Shown in pieces: positions 16,812 through 24,650 of a DNA stretch of 64,000 bases (positions are counted from its first letter, which is position 1; each line of letters starts with the position of its first letter). Source of the stretch: Streptomyces sp. DSM 15324 (GTDB lineage: Bacteria > Actinomycetota > Actinomycetes > Streptomycetales > Streptomycetaceae); the NCBI RefSeq assembly GCF_001514285.1, contig NZ_KQ949023.1:1354160-1418159 (forward strand), written 5' to 3'. The notes below the pieces were generated by a model. It was given only the letters and a program-made list of their open reading frames with translations, was not told the origin of the DNA and did not search any database. Both the position numbers and the translations under genes were made by a program.

Positions 16812-17672
16812 GTGAGCGAACCGCGGTCCGCGCCGACCGTCGGACAGGTCGTCCTCGGCCGGCGCCTGCTGGACCTGCGGGAACGCGCGGGGCTCAAGCG
16901 CGAGGAGGCCGCCCGCATCCTGCGGGTCGCCCCCGCCACCGTCCGCCGGATGGAGATGGCCGAGGTCGGCCTCAAGATCCCTTACCTCCAACTGCTGCTG
17001 AAGGCCTACGGCGTCACCGACGCGGAGGCCGAGGGGTTCGTGCAGCTGGCCGAGGAGGCCAACAAGCCGGGCTGGTGGCAGCGCTTCCACGACGTCCTGC
17101 CCGGCTGGTTCTCGATGCACGTCAGCCTGGAGGGCGCGGCTTCCCTGATCCGCCAGTACGAACCGCACTTCGTCCCCGGTCTGCTCCAGACCGAGGACTA
17201 CGCGCGCGGGGTCCTGAAGTCCGGAGCCATCGGCCAGACCCGGCCGGAGGACATCCAGCGTCTCGTCGACCTGCGCATGCAACGCCAGGAACTGCTCACT
17301 CGTGACGACGCGCCCCGGTTGTGGGTCGTGATGGACGAGACGGTGCTGCGCCGCCCGGTGGGCGGACCGGAGGTGATGCGCGCGCAGATCGACAAACTGC
17401 TCGAGGCGACGAAGCTGCCCCATGTGACGCTGCAGGTGGCCCCGTTCTCCAACGGGCCGCACCCCGGCACCTACGGGCCCTTCGTGCTCTTCCGATTCGC
17501 CATGCCGGAGCTTCCGGACATGGTCTACAGCGAGTACTTGACCGGCGCGGTCTACCTCGACGCGCGCACCGAGGTGGCGACCCATCTCGAGGTCATGGAC
17601 CGCATGGCGGCGCAGGCCGCTACTGCACATCGCACGAAGGAGATCCTCCGGGATTTCCGCAAGGAGCTGTGA
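16812..17672 (+). CDS. XRE family regulator, Scr1/WhiJ-like with DUF5753
   Basis: DNA-binding protein of 286 residues with an N-terminal helix-turn-helix (about residues 15-72; LRERAGLKREEAARILRVAPATVRRME) and a C-terminal DUF5753 domain from about 100 onward, recognisable by IRQYEPHFVPGLLQTEDYAR, VVMDETVLRRPVGG and the closing PFVLFRF. This family includes WhiJ, which represses development in S. coelicolor. It starts at a GTG (16812) preceded by GGAGGTGGAG. The DUF397 gene begins at the base after its stop codon, the standard pairing for the family. Confidence 0.93.
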   Translation: MSEPRSAPTVGQVVLGRRLLDLRERAGLKREEAARILRVAPATVRRMEMAEVGLKIPYLQLLLKAYGVTDAEAEGFVQLAEEANKPGWWQRFHDVLPGWFSMHVSLEGAASLIRQYEPHFVPGLLQTEDYARGVLKSGAIGQTRPEDIQRLVDLRMQRQELLTRDDAPRLWVVMDETVLRRPVGGPEVMRAQIDKLLEATKLPHVTLQVAPFSNGPHPGTYGPFVLFRFAMPELPDMVYSEYLTGAVYLDARTEVATHLEVMDRMAAQAATAHRTKEILRDFRKEL

Positions 17673-17927
17673 ATGGATCGCATCAAGCCGCGCAAACGGG
17701 TCTACAACGGCATGCCCGCGCGGGACTTGGGCAGCGAAGGCTGGCACAAGCCCTGGAGCGGCGGGAACGGCGGCAACTGCCTGGAGGCGATGAAGCTCGC
17801 CGACGGCCGGATAGCTGTCCGTCAGTCGACCGACCCGGACGGTCCGGCGCTGATCTACACCACCGACGAGATGACGGCCTTCATCGAGGGGGCCAAGGCG
17901 GGGGATGCCGACTTCCTACTGTCCTGA
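17673..17927 (+). CDS. DUF397 domain-containing small protein
   Basis: An 84-residue DUF397 protein. Family hallmarks are WSGGNGGNCLEAMKLADGRIAVRQSTDPDGPALIYT and the end EMTAFIEGAKAGDADFL. DUF397 proteins are always found next to WhiJ-like XRE regulators and are thought to counteract their partner. The ATG directly follows the XRE stop codon, so the two are co-translated. Confidence 0.93.
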   Translation: MDRIKPRKRVYNGMPARDLGSEGWHKPWSGGNGGNCLEAMKLADGRIAVRQSTDPDGPALIYTTDEMTAFIEGAKAGDADFLLS

Positions 17928-18041
17928 CCTGATCGCCATCGATCGCTTCCTATCACGTTTCGTCACACCGTTGGTTTCTGTCGCTCTACTTCCTTGATTT
18001 GGCACTGACTTGATTATTCGTTGCGTCTTATGGAGCGTTTC

Positions 18042-18854
18042 ATGACCGGGCAGGAATCCGCCCCCGCTGTCGAGATCGACACCAGCAAGCCGCATCCCGC
18101 ACGGATGTACGACTGGTACCTCGGGGGCAAGGACAACTACCCCGTCGACGAGGCCATGGGCCGCCAGATGCTCGCGCTCGACCCGCGCGTGCCGGTCATG
18201 GCACGAGTCAACCGCGCCTTCATGCACCGCGCCACGCGCTGGCTGGCCCGCAACGGCATCCGCCAGTTCCTGGACATCGGCACCGGCATTCCCACCGAGC
18301 CCAATCTGCACCAGGTCGCCCAGGAGATCGCACCGGACGCCCGCGTGGTCTACTGCGACAACGACCCCATCGTGCTCGCCCACGCGGCGGCACTGCTGCG
18401 CAGCACGCCCGGCGGGGCCACCGAGTATCTCCAGGCGGACGTCCGCGACCCGGCCGCCATCATCGAGGGGGCCGGGAAGACCCTCGACCTCACCCGGCCC
18501 GTGGCTCTGTCGCTCGTCGCGCTGCTGCACTTCGTCCCCGACGCCGACGGCGCGCACGAACTCGTCGCCCGGCTGCTCGCCGAACTCCCCTCGGGCAGCT
18601 ACCTGATGATGACCCATGCCACCGCCGACTTCACCCCGGAGGAGTCCGCGGCGGCCACGGAGAAACTCAAGGCCGCGGGCGTCACCCTGGCCCTGCGCTC
18701 CCGCGAGGAGTTCGGCCGCTTCTTCGACGGCCTCGACCTCGTCGACCCGGGCCTGGCCGTCGTACCCGACTGGCACCCCGAACTCGGCGAGCCGGTCCCG
18801 GGCCAGGAGGACGGCGTCATCCCGGGCTACGGGGCGGTGGCACGCAAGCCCTAA
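18042..18854 (+). CDS. DUF574 family SAM-dependent methyltransferase
   Basis: Methyltransferase of the actinomycete-specific S-adenosyl methyltransferase family (DUF574/Methyltransf_19), 270 residues. Diagnostic segments are the N-terminal KPHPARMYDWYLGGKDNYPVD, NRAFMHRATRWLA, FLDIGTGIPTEPNLHQVAQ as motif I and VVYCDNDPIVLAHA. The substrate is unknown; family members often sit beside XRE/DUF397 pairs, as here. The ATG at 18042 has GGAG six bases upstream and is preferred to the TTG or ATG codons at 18021 and 18030. The 114 bp before it is unusually AT-rich for the window and probably holds the promoter. Confidence 0.92.
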   Translation: MTGQESAPAVEIDTSKPHPARMYDWYLGGKDNYPVDEAMGRQMLALDPRVPVMARVNRAFMHRATRWLARNGIRQFLDIGTGIPTEPNLHQVAQEIAPDARVVYCDNDPIVLAHAAALLRSTPGGATEYLQADVRDPAAIIEGAGKTLDLTRPVALSLVALLHFVPDADGAHELVARLLAELPSGSYLMMTHATADFTPEESAAATEKLKAAGVTLALRSREEFGRFFDGLDLVDPGLAVVPDWHPELGEPVPGQEDGVIPGYGAVARKP

Positions 18855-18908
18855 CCCGGCCCAAGGACCCCCGGCGCGTCTCACGACGGGGGCCCTGGGC
18901 ACGTCTCC

Positions 18909-18980
18909 CGCGGAGTGCGGCGGTGCCGGTCTGTCGCGGAGCGCGGCGGTGCCGGTCTGCTGCGGAGCGCGGGGGTGCCG
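18909..18980. repeat. 26-bp tandem repeat, 2.8 copies
   Basis: A 26-bp unit containing GCGGCGGTGCCGGTCTG occurs at 18909-18934 and 18935-18960 with one or two mismatches, and a partial copy runs to the gltD stop codon at 18980. It fills the space between the convergent DUF574 and gltD genes. Confidence 0.75.
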
Positions 18981-20468
18981 TCACACGCTCATGGGCCGGT
19001 CGTACGGCGATATGGGCGCCGGCAGGCGCGAGCCGCCCGAGAGCCGACGGTCCACCGCCGCCGCCACCGCACGCCCCTCCGCGATCGCCCACACGATCAG
19101 CGACTGGCCGCGTGCCGCGTCCCCGGCGGCGAACACGCCGGGGACGTTCGTCGCGAAGTCACCGTCCCGCGCGATGGTGCCGCGCGGCTCCAGCGTCAGC
19201 CCCAGCTGGTCCACCAGCCCGTCCGCACGGTCGGGCCCGGAGAACCCCAGCGCCAGCAGTACCAGGTCCACCGGCAGCTCCCGCTCGCTGCCCGCCACCG
19301 CTCGGCGCCGCGCGTCCACCTCGACCAGATGCAACGACCGCACCCGCCCGTCCTCGTCCCCGGTGAAGCGGAGCGTGGACGCGGCGAACAGGCGCGCGTC
19401 CGCGTCGGCCGCCGGCGCACTGCGCAGATCGCGCGCCTCCTCGTGCGCGGCCGACAGCCGGTAGATCTTCGGGTACGTCGGCCAGGGATCCGTGTCCTCG
19501 TCGCGGTCCGCGCCGGGCTGGGCATAGATGTCCAGCTGGGTCACCGAGGCCGCGCCCTCGCGGATCGCCGTCCCCAGGCAGTCCGCGCCGGTGTCCCCGC
19601 CACCGACGATCACCACATGACGTCCGGCCGCCGACATCGGCGAGACCTCGAGATCGCCCTCGCACACCCGGTTGGCCAGCGGAAGATACTCCATCGCCTG
19701 ATGTATCCCAGCCAACCCTCGTCCCGGCACCGGGAGTTCCCGCCAGGCCGTCGCCCCCGTGGCGATCACCACGGCGTCGTAGCGCGCCCGCAACTCCGCC
19801 GCGCCCACGTCCCGGCCCACCGCCGTCCCCGTACGGAACCGCGTCCCCTCGGCGATCATCTGCTCGATGCGCCGGTCCAGATGGTGCTTCTCCATCTTGA
19901 ACGCGGGGATGCCGTACCGCAGGAGACCGCCGATCCGGTCGTCCCTCTCGTACACCGCGACCGTGTGCCCGGCCCGGGTGAGCTGTTGCGCGGCGGCCAG
20001 CCCCGTCGGTCCGGAACCGATCACCGCCACCGTCTTCCCCGAGAGCCGGTCCGGCGGGCTCGGCGGCGCGAACCCCTCGGCCCAGGCCCGGTCGGCGATC
20101 GCCACCTCGACGTTCTTGATCGTCACGGCGGGCTGGTTGATGGCGAGGACGCACCCCGCCTCGCACGGCGCCGGACACAACCGTCCGGTGAACTCGGGGA
20201 AGTTGTTCGTCGCGTGCAGCCGGTCGCTCGCCGCCCGCCAGTCCTCTCGCGACACCAGGTCGTTCCACTCCGGGATCAGGTTGCCGAGCGGACACGCGTC
20301 GTGACAGAACGGCACCCCGCAGTCCATACAGCGGTCGGCCTGCTTGCTGACGATGGGCAGGAGCGCGCCGGGGACGTACACCTCGTCCCAGTCCCGGACC
20401 CGCTCCTCGACCGGCCGACGGGGCCAGTCCTGGCGGGGGGTGGTCATGAATCCCTTGGGATCGGCCAT
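18981..20468 (-). CDS. gltD: Glutamate synthase small subunit
   Basis: Beta subunit of NADPH-dependent glutamate synthase (GOGAT), which passes electrons from NADPH through FAD to Fe-S centres for glutamate formation from glutamine and 2-oxoglutarate. The 495-residue product has the N-terminal cysteine clusters CMDCGVPFC...CP (Cys47-Cys59) and CPAPCEAGC (from Cys98), an FAD motif VIGSGPTGLAAAQ near residue 150, an NADPH motif VIVGGGDTGADCLGTA and a closing GVFAAGDAARGQSL. The ATG at 20468 has AAGGAAG upstream. In S. coelicolor gltB normally precedes gltD, but here no gltB is adjacent; the upstream gene is a DUF1772 protein. It might be a lone paralogue rather than the main GOGAT subunit. Confidence 0.92.
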   Translation of the reverse strand: MADPKGFMTTPRQDWPRRPVEERVRDWDEVYVPGALLPIVSKQADRCMDCGVPFCHDACPLGNLIPEWNDLVSREDWRAASDRLHATNNFPEFTGRLCPAPCEAGCVLAINQPAVTIKNVEVAIADRAWAEGFAPPSPPDRLSGKTVAVIGSGPTGLAAAQQLTRAGHTVAVYERDDRIGGLLRYGIPAFKMEKHHLDRRIEQMIAEGTRFRTGTAVGRDVGAAELRARYDAVVIATGATAWRELPVPGRGLAGIHQAMEYLPLANRVCEGDLEVSPMSAAGRHVVIVGGGDTGADCLGTAIREGAASVTQLDIYAQPGADRDEDTDPWPTYPKIYRLSAAHEEARDLRSAPAADADARLFAASTLRFTGDEDGRVRSLHLVEVDARRRAVAGSERELPVDLVLLALGFSGPDRADGLVDQLGLTLEPRGTIARDGDFATNVPGVFAAGDAARGQSLIVWAIAEGRAVAAAVDRRLSGGSRLPAPISPYDRPMSV

Positions 20469-20573
20469 GGGCGTCTTCCTTGCGTACGCGTGGACAGGCC
20501 GAGCGTCAACGGGCGGCACTCTCCGGCCACGATACGTCCGGTCCGTCCGCCCTGCAGAGAGGCGGACGCAGCC

Positions 20574-20704
20574 CCGTCGGAGAAAGGGCCCCGGTCAGAG
20601 AAACTGCCCCCGGTCAGAGAAGCTGTCTCCGGTCAGAGAAGCTGCCCCCGACCGGAGAAAGGGCCCCGACCAGAGATAGGGCCCCGACCAGAGAGGGACG
20701 GGAC
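20574..20704. repeat. 19-bp intergenic tandem repeat array, about 6 copies
   Basis: Units of the form CGGTCAGAGAAGCTGCCCC recur with a 19-bp period at about 20592, 20611, 20630, 20649, 20668 and 20687. The last three share the variant CGACCRGAGAWAGGGCCCC, which suggests stepwise duplication. The array fills the gap between gltD and the DUF1772 gene, so it probably lies upstream of or within the gltD leader. No unique spacers separate the units, so it is not a CRISPR. Confidence 0.88.
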
Positions 20705-20707
20705 GGT

Positions 20708-21193
20708 TCAGACCAGGGACATCGCGTACACGATCGCCGCCGCCGCCGAGGTGGCCGCCCGCACATGGTTCCAGCGCGTCCACTGCCGCACATACGTCGG
20801 CCAGTACGCCGCCGCTTCCGGCGCTCCCTGCTCCAGCTTCCTCAGCGCCTCGTTGCGCGGCACGTTCGCCATGACGGTCACCCCGAAGGCACCGACCAGA
20901 TACAGCCCGCTGCCCAGCAGCAACGGCAACGTCCCCTCGTCCGGCCACAGCAGGAACGTCACCATGGCGATCCCCGCACACAGCCCCGCCGCCCCCAGGA
21001 ACAGCACCAGGAACAGCGGCGTCGTCGCCGAGGAGTTGATCGCGTTCATCGCGGCGACCCCCTGCGCGGCCGGCAGCTTGGCCAGCCCCCGCATCACCAG
21101 CACCGAGAACGCGCAGAACACCCCCGCCATCACGCCCGTGGTGACGGCCCCGAGCAGCGCGAGCATCGGATACGGCCCGTCGATCACTGTCAC
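20708..21193 (-). CDS. DUF1772 (anthrone oxygenase-like) membrane protein
   Basis: A 161-residue membrane protein with four hydrophobic helices at about 8-33, 54-80, 88-108 and 140-160. The family signature is the N-terminal GVFCAFSVLVMRGLAKLP, the conserved INSSATTPLF segment and NVPRNEAL before the WxxYVRQWTRWNHVR motif. Family members are linked to anthrone oxidation in polyketide pathways, but many, like this one, stand alone with unknown function. The gene is followed by the 19-bp repeat array. Confidence 0.85.
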   Translation of the reverse strand: MTVIDGPYPMLALLGAVTTGVMAGVFCAFSVLVMRGLAKLPAAQGVAAMNAINSSATTPLFLVLFLGAAGLCAGIAMVTFLLWPDEGTLPLLLGSGLYLVGAFGVTVMANVPRNEALRKLEQGAPEAAAYWPTYVRQWTRWNHVRAATSAAAAIVYAMSLV

Positions 21194-21239
21194 CCTTAAC
21201 TCCCCCTGTCGATCGAAGATCCTGCCTGCCCCGGCACTG

Positions 21240-21977
21240 TCACCTCAAGGGAAATCCCGGGGGGGGCTCCCCCCCCGCCCCCTCCCCCTCCCCACCCTCC
21301 CCCTCCCGCCATTCCCGCAGCCGAGCCTCCACCCGCGCGCCGATCCGCCGTCTCGCCTCGTTGCGCGGTACGCCGTTCATCAGCAGTTCGTCGTACGGCG
21401 TCTCCAGATGCCGTACTGAGGCCGCGACCGCCGAGATCACCGCGCCCTCGGTCAACGCCCGCCCGGCGGCGCTACGGCCCACCCGCCCGCTGCCCCGCAC
21501 CGAGGCGTGGGCCGCGATCTCCCCGGCCCGCGCCACCGGGCAGCCGGGCAGCAGGCGAAGGATCTCCGCCGTGAACGCCTCCGTGAACCGTGCGTCCGCC
21601 GCCGCCCGCCGCCGCGCGTCCCGCAGCCGGCGCCGCCGGCGGGCCTCGGCGTCGGCCAGGCACCGCTGCTCGGCCCGGGCGAGCCCCGCCTCCTCGACCA
21701 GGACCCCCTGCCGCTCGTAGCGCCCCTTGCGCCGGTTGAACCGCACGACCACCGCCGACAGCCCGCTCTCCTCCCGCGACCTGCGCGTCAGCGCCGTGTC
21801 CCCGCGCGGCAGGAACACCAGATGCCCCAGGTCGGCGCAGTCCAGACAGCGGGACCCGTCCTCCTCCAGCACCAGCATCGGCTGCGGCCCCCGGCGACAG
21901 GCCGCGCAGTACTTCCGGCGAAGCGGCTGGACGACGAGAAGGCCGGTGCGGGAGGAAGGAGTTGCCAGTGCTGCCAT
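21240..21977 (-). CDS. DUF2293 domain-containing protein
   Basis: Protein of 245 residues with a zinc-ribbon-like N-terminus (KYCAACRRGPQP...RCLDCADLGH), a very basic middle helix (ARRRRRLRDARRRAAADARF) and a C-terminal DUF2293 segment (SVRGSGRVGRSAAGRALTEGAV). The cysteine pairs and positive charge suggest nucleic-acid or RNA-protein contacts, but no function is known. The ATG at 21977 is chosen because GGAAG lies just upstream. The last 15 residues are encoded by a low-complexity C-rich run at 21255-21305, a likely slippage site. Confidence 0.8.
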   Translation of the reverse strand: MAALATPSSRTGLLVVQPLRRKYCAACRRGPQPMLVLEEDGSRCLDCADLGHLVFLPRGDTALTRRSREESGLSAVVVRFNRRKGRYERQGVLVEEAGLARAEQRCLADAEARRRRRLRDARRRAAADARFTEAFTAEILRLLPGCPVARAGEIAAHASVRGSGRVGRSAAGRALTEGAVISAVAASVRHLETPYDELLMNGVPRNEARRRIGARVEARLREWREGEGGEGEGAGGEPPPGFPLR

Positions 21978-22099
21978 GCAGGCTTCCTTCCCGCTGGTGG
22001 GCGCGGTAGCACCCGGCCGGCGCCCCGGCTCGTGCCCGCCCGCCGTGATCTGCCGCGGCACGGCGACCACGACGCGTCGTGACCGGTGCCTGACGCATC

Positions 22100-22741
22100 A
22101 TGGGCCGTGTGCGACTCGAAGCGATCACCTGGGAACGGCTCGGCGACCTCCTCGCCGAGCGGCTGCTCGACCTGAAGCCGGCGGACGGCAGCCCCTGGCC
22201 CCGTGTCGCCTTCGACGGCGCCCCGGCGGCCTGCCCCGGAGACCTCGCCGCCCGCGTCGCCGAGGCGCTGCGGATACGCGGTCGCGCCTCCCGTGTCGTG
22301 GACGCCCACGGTTTTCTGCGTCCTGCCTCCCTCCGCCTGGAGTACGGCCGGCACGACGTCGAGGCCTACTACGACGGCTGGTTCGACACCGGCACCCTCT
22401 GGCGCGAGGTGTTCGGCCCCCTGGAGCCCGGAGGCGACGGACGGATCCTGCCCGACTTCTGGGACCCGGCCACGGACCGCGCCACCCGCAGTTCCTACGT
22501 CGACCTCCCGCCCGGCGGTTTTCTCCTGCTGCACGGTCCCCTCCTCCTACGACACTGGTTCCCCTTCGACTTCACCGTCCATGTCCAACTCTCCCCGGCC
22601 GCCCTGCGCCGGCGCACCCCGGATGCGGACCGGTGGACACTCCCCGCCTTCGACACCTACGCCACCGAGACCGACCCCACCGCCACGGCCGACGTCCTCG
22701 TCCGTGCGGACGATCCGCGCCATCCGGCGTGGGGCGGGTGA
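22100..22741 (+). CDS. Uridine kinase-like protein with degenerate P-loop
   Basis: A 213-residue relative of the uridine/nucleoside kinase-like proteins common in actinomycetes, judged from ITWERLGDLLAERLLDL, SRVVDAHGFLRPASLRLEYGRHD and the central YYDGWFDTGTLWREVFGPLEPGG. In active members the segment at residues 36-50 would be a GxxxxGK[ST] P-loop; here it reads VAFDGAPAACPGDLA, lacking Gly, Lys and Ser/Thr. It therefore probably does not bind ATP in the usual manner. It stands alone between the divergent DUF2293 gene and the CBS gene. GTG at 22109 is an alternative start. Confidence 0.78.
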   Translation: MGRVRLEAITWERLGDLLAERLLDLKPADGSPWPRVAFDGAPAACPGDLAARVAEALRIRGRASRVVDAHGFLRPASLRLEYGRHDVEAYYDGWFDTGTLWREVFGPLEPGGDGRILPDFWDPATDRATRSSYVDLPPGGFLLLHGPLLLRHWFPFDFTVHVQLSPAALRRRTPDADRWTLPAFDTYATETDPTATADVLVRADDPRHPAWGG

Positions 22742-22864
22742 GCCGAGGCACAACCGCGCGGCCGGGGGAGATGCGGGCGCCCGCGGGCACGGCGAGAATG
22801 GAGGGGCGCCGGGACCAGCGGTGCCCCCCGCGCCGCGCCGGCCGTCCGGTACCGGGAGGTACCC

Positions 22865-23290
22865 ATGACCACAGCCGGAGACATCATGCACCGGGGCGCC
22901 CGCTGGATCCCCGCCCATGAAACCCTCGACCGCGCCGCACAGCTGATGCGCGAACTCAATGTCGGAGCCCTGCCCATAGGCGACGACGAGGACCGGCTCT
23001 GCGGCATCCTCACCGACCGCGACATCGTCGTCGGTTGCGTGGCCATGGGCCGCGACCCGGCGAAGGTCACCGCCGGAGAGATGGCCCGGGGCACCCCGCG
23101 CTGGATCGACGCGAACGCCGACATCGGTGACGTGCTCGGCGAGATGCAGGACCACCAGATCCGCAGGCTCCCCGTCATCGAGAACAAGCGACTGGTCGGC
23201 ATGATCAGCGAGGCCGACCTCGCCCGTCATCTGAGCGAGGGCCAGATCGCCTCCTGGGTCGGGAGCGTCTACGCCAGGACCGGTCCCTGA
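22865..23290 (+). CDS. CBS-domain pair protein
   Basis: A 141-residue protein composed of two CBS domains (about 9-62 and 74-130), which usually bind adenosine nucleotides and regulate partner proteins. Typical elements are LGMISEADLARH-like VGMISEADLARHL and CGILTDRDIVVG. GGGAGGT precedes the ATG. Stand-alone CBS proteins of this length are frequent in Streptomyces and often stress related; the target is unknown. It converges with corA, 21 bp away. Confidence 0.92.
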   Translation: MTTAGDIMHRGARWIPAHETLDRAAQLMRELNVGALPIGDDEDRLCGILTDRDIVVGCVAMGRDPAKVTAGEMARGTPRWIDANADIGDVLGEMQDHQIRRLPVIENKRLVGMISEADLARHLSEGQIASWVGSVYARTGP

Positions 23291-23311
23291 ACCGCACCGG
23301 GGCGGGTGCGC

Positions 23312-24439
23312 TCAGAGCCAGCCGTTGCGCCGGAAGCCCCGGTACAGCACCAGGCAGGCCACGGATATCACGCCGATGACCAGCGGATAACCGAACCTCC
23401 AGTGCAGCTCCGGCATGTGGTCGAAGTTCATGCCGTACACCCCGCAGACCATCGTGGGGACCGCGATCACCGCGGCCCAGGCGGTGATCTTGCGCATGTC
23501 CTCGTTCTGCGCGACCGTGACCTGCGCCAGATGTGCCTGGAGGATCGAGTTCAGCAGTTCGTCGAACGAGGCGATCTGCTCCGTGGCCCGCAGCAGATGG
23601 TCCGAGACGTCCCGGAAGTACGCCTGTATCTCCGGGTCGATCACTCGCACCGGGCGGTCGGCGAGGTCCAGCAGCGGGCGCTTCAGCGGGACGACCGCCC
23701 GCTTCAGCTCCAGGAGTTCCCGCTTGAGCTGGTAGATGCGCCCCGGGTCGGCCCGTGCCCCGTTCTCCGCGAAGACGTCCGCCTCGACCTGGTCGATGTC
23801 CGCCTGCACCGCGTCCGTGACGTTCAGATAGTCGTCCACGACATGGTCCGCGATCGCGTGCAGCACCGCCGACGGGCCCTTGGCGAGCTGTCCCGGATCG
23901 GACTCCAGCTCCTCGCGCAGCGGACCCAGCGAGCCGTGCCGCCCGTGCCGGACCGTGACGACGAAGTCCTGGCCGACGAACACCATGATCTCGCCGGTGT
24001 TCACCACCTCGCTCGTCGCGGTGAGCTCCTCGTGTTCGACGTAGCAGACCGTCTTGAACACCGCGAACAGCGTCTCGCCGTACCGCTCGACCTTGGGGCG
24101 CTGATGGGCCTCGACGGCGTCCTCCACGGCCAGCGGATGCAGGTCGAAGAGCTCGGCGATGCCCGCGAACTCGGCGTTCGTCGGTTCGTGCAGCCCCAGC
24201 CAGACGAAGCCCTGGCCGCTCTTGCGGACCCGCTCGACCGTTTCGACCAGGTTCTCGCGGACAGGGGCGCGCACACCCTCCTGGTAGGTCACGCAGTTCA
24301 CCACCGAGGAGCCCAGCGGGGAGCGCGCGTGGTGACTGAGATCGACCCGGGCACGACTCCGGGCCAACCGCGCCACTCCGCGCAGGCCTCCGACCCGGCC
24401 GAGGCCGGTGACCTTCCGCAGATTCCCTGCCATGGTCAT
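23312..24439 (-). CDS. CorA family Mg2+/Co2+ transporter
   Basis: Magnesium/cobalt channel of the CorA superfamily, 375 residues. The large cytoplasmic domain (about 45-300) includes FVWLGLHEP, the ED-HQRPKVE segment and a long coiled helix. Two C-terminal helices follow, with the selectivity motif YGMNF between them and the extracellular stretch DHMPEL. The ATG at 24439 has AAGGAG six bases upstream. The first 25 residues are basic and variable. No Mg2+ riboswitch is apparent in the 211-bp gap upstream, which holds two DnaA-box-like sequences. Confidence 0.93.
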   Translation of the reverse strand: MTMAGNLRKVTGLGRVGGLRGVARLARSRARVDLSHHARSPLGSSVVNCVTYQEGVRAPVRENLVETVERVRKSGQGFVWLGLHEPTNAEFAGIAELFDLHPLAVEDAVEAHQRPKVERYGETLFAVFKTVCYVEHEELTATSEVVNTGEIMVFVGQDFVVTVRHGRHGSLGPLREELESDPGQLAKGPSAVLHAIADHVVDDYLNVTDAVQADIDQVEADVFAENGARADPGRIYQLKRELLELKRAVVPLKRPLLDLADRPVRVIDPEIQAYFRDVSDHLLRATEQIASFDELLNSILQAHLAQVTVAQNEDMRKITAWAAVIAVPTMVCGVYGMNFDHMPELHWRFGYPLVIGVISVACLVLYRGFRRNGWL

Positions 24440-24527
24440 CTGGATCTCCTTGCGTGGCTCTCCTCGCGCCGCACTCCCGCGCCCTGGTCGGCCAGTCTGC
24501 CAGGCTCGCGCAGGCCGTGGGTAAGCC

Positions 24528-24569
24528 TGTGGAAAGGGCTGGTTCCGGTTTGTTCCCGCCTGTGGACAA
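24528..24569. promoter_or_regulatory. Pair of DnaA-box-like sequences upstream of corA
   Basis: On the minus strand TTGTCCACA (24561-24569) matches the Streptomyces DnaA box exactly and CTTTCCACA (24528-24536) matches 7 of 9. They lie 33 bp apart between the divergent corA and methyltransferase genes. The region shows no other origin features, so a regulatory use of DnaA is the more likely meaning, if any. Confidence 0.5.
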
Positions 24570-24650
24570 GGAGGCTGCGGCCACGACCGATACGGATTCA
24601 TGGCCGCGTCGACCGCCTCCGCGAAGCGGGAGAACTGGGATGATCGGCGC

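Noticed and set aside
24160..24185. LexA/SOS box-like CGAAC-GTTCG inside corA
   Set aside because: Spacer is 5 nt instead of 4 and it lies in coding sequence; the mirrored codons explain it.
24528..24569. Replication origin
   Set aside because: Only two DnaA-box-like sites, no dnaA/dnaN genes and no AT-rich unwinding element.
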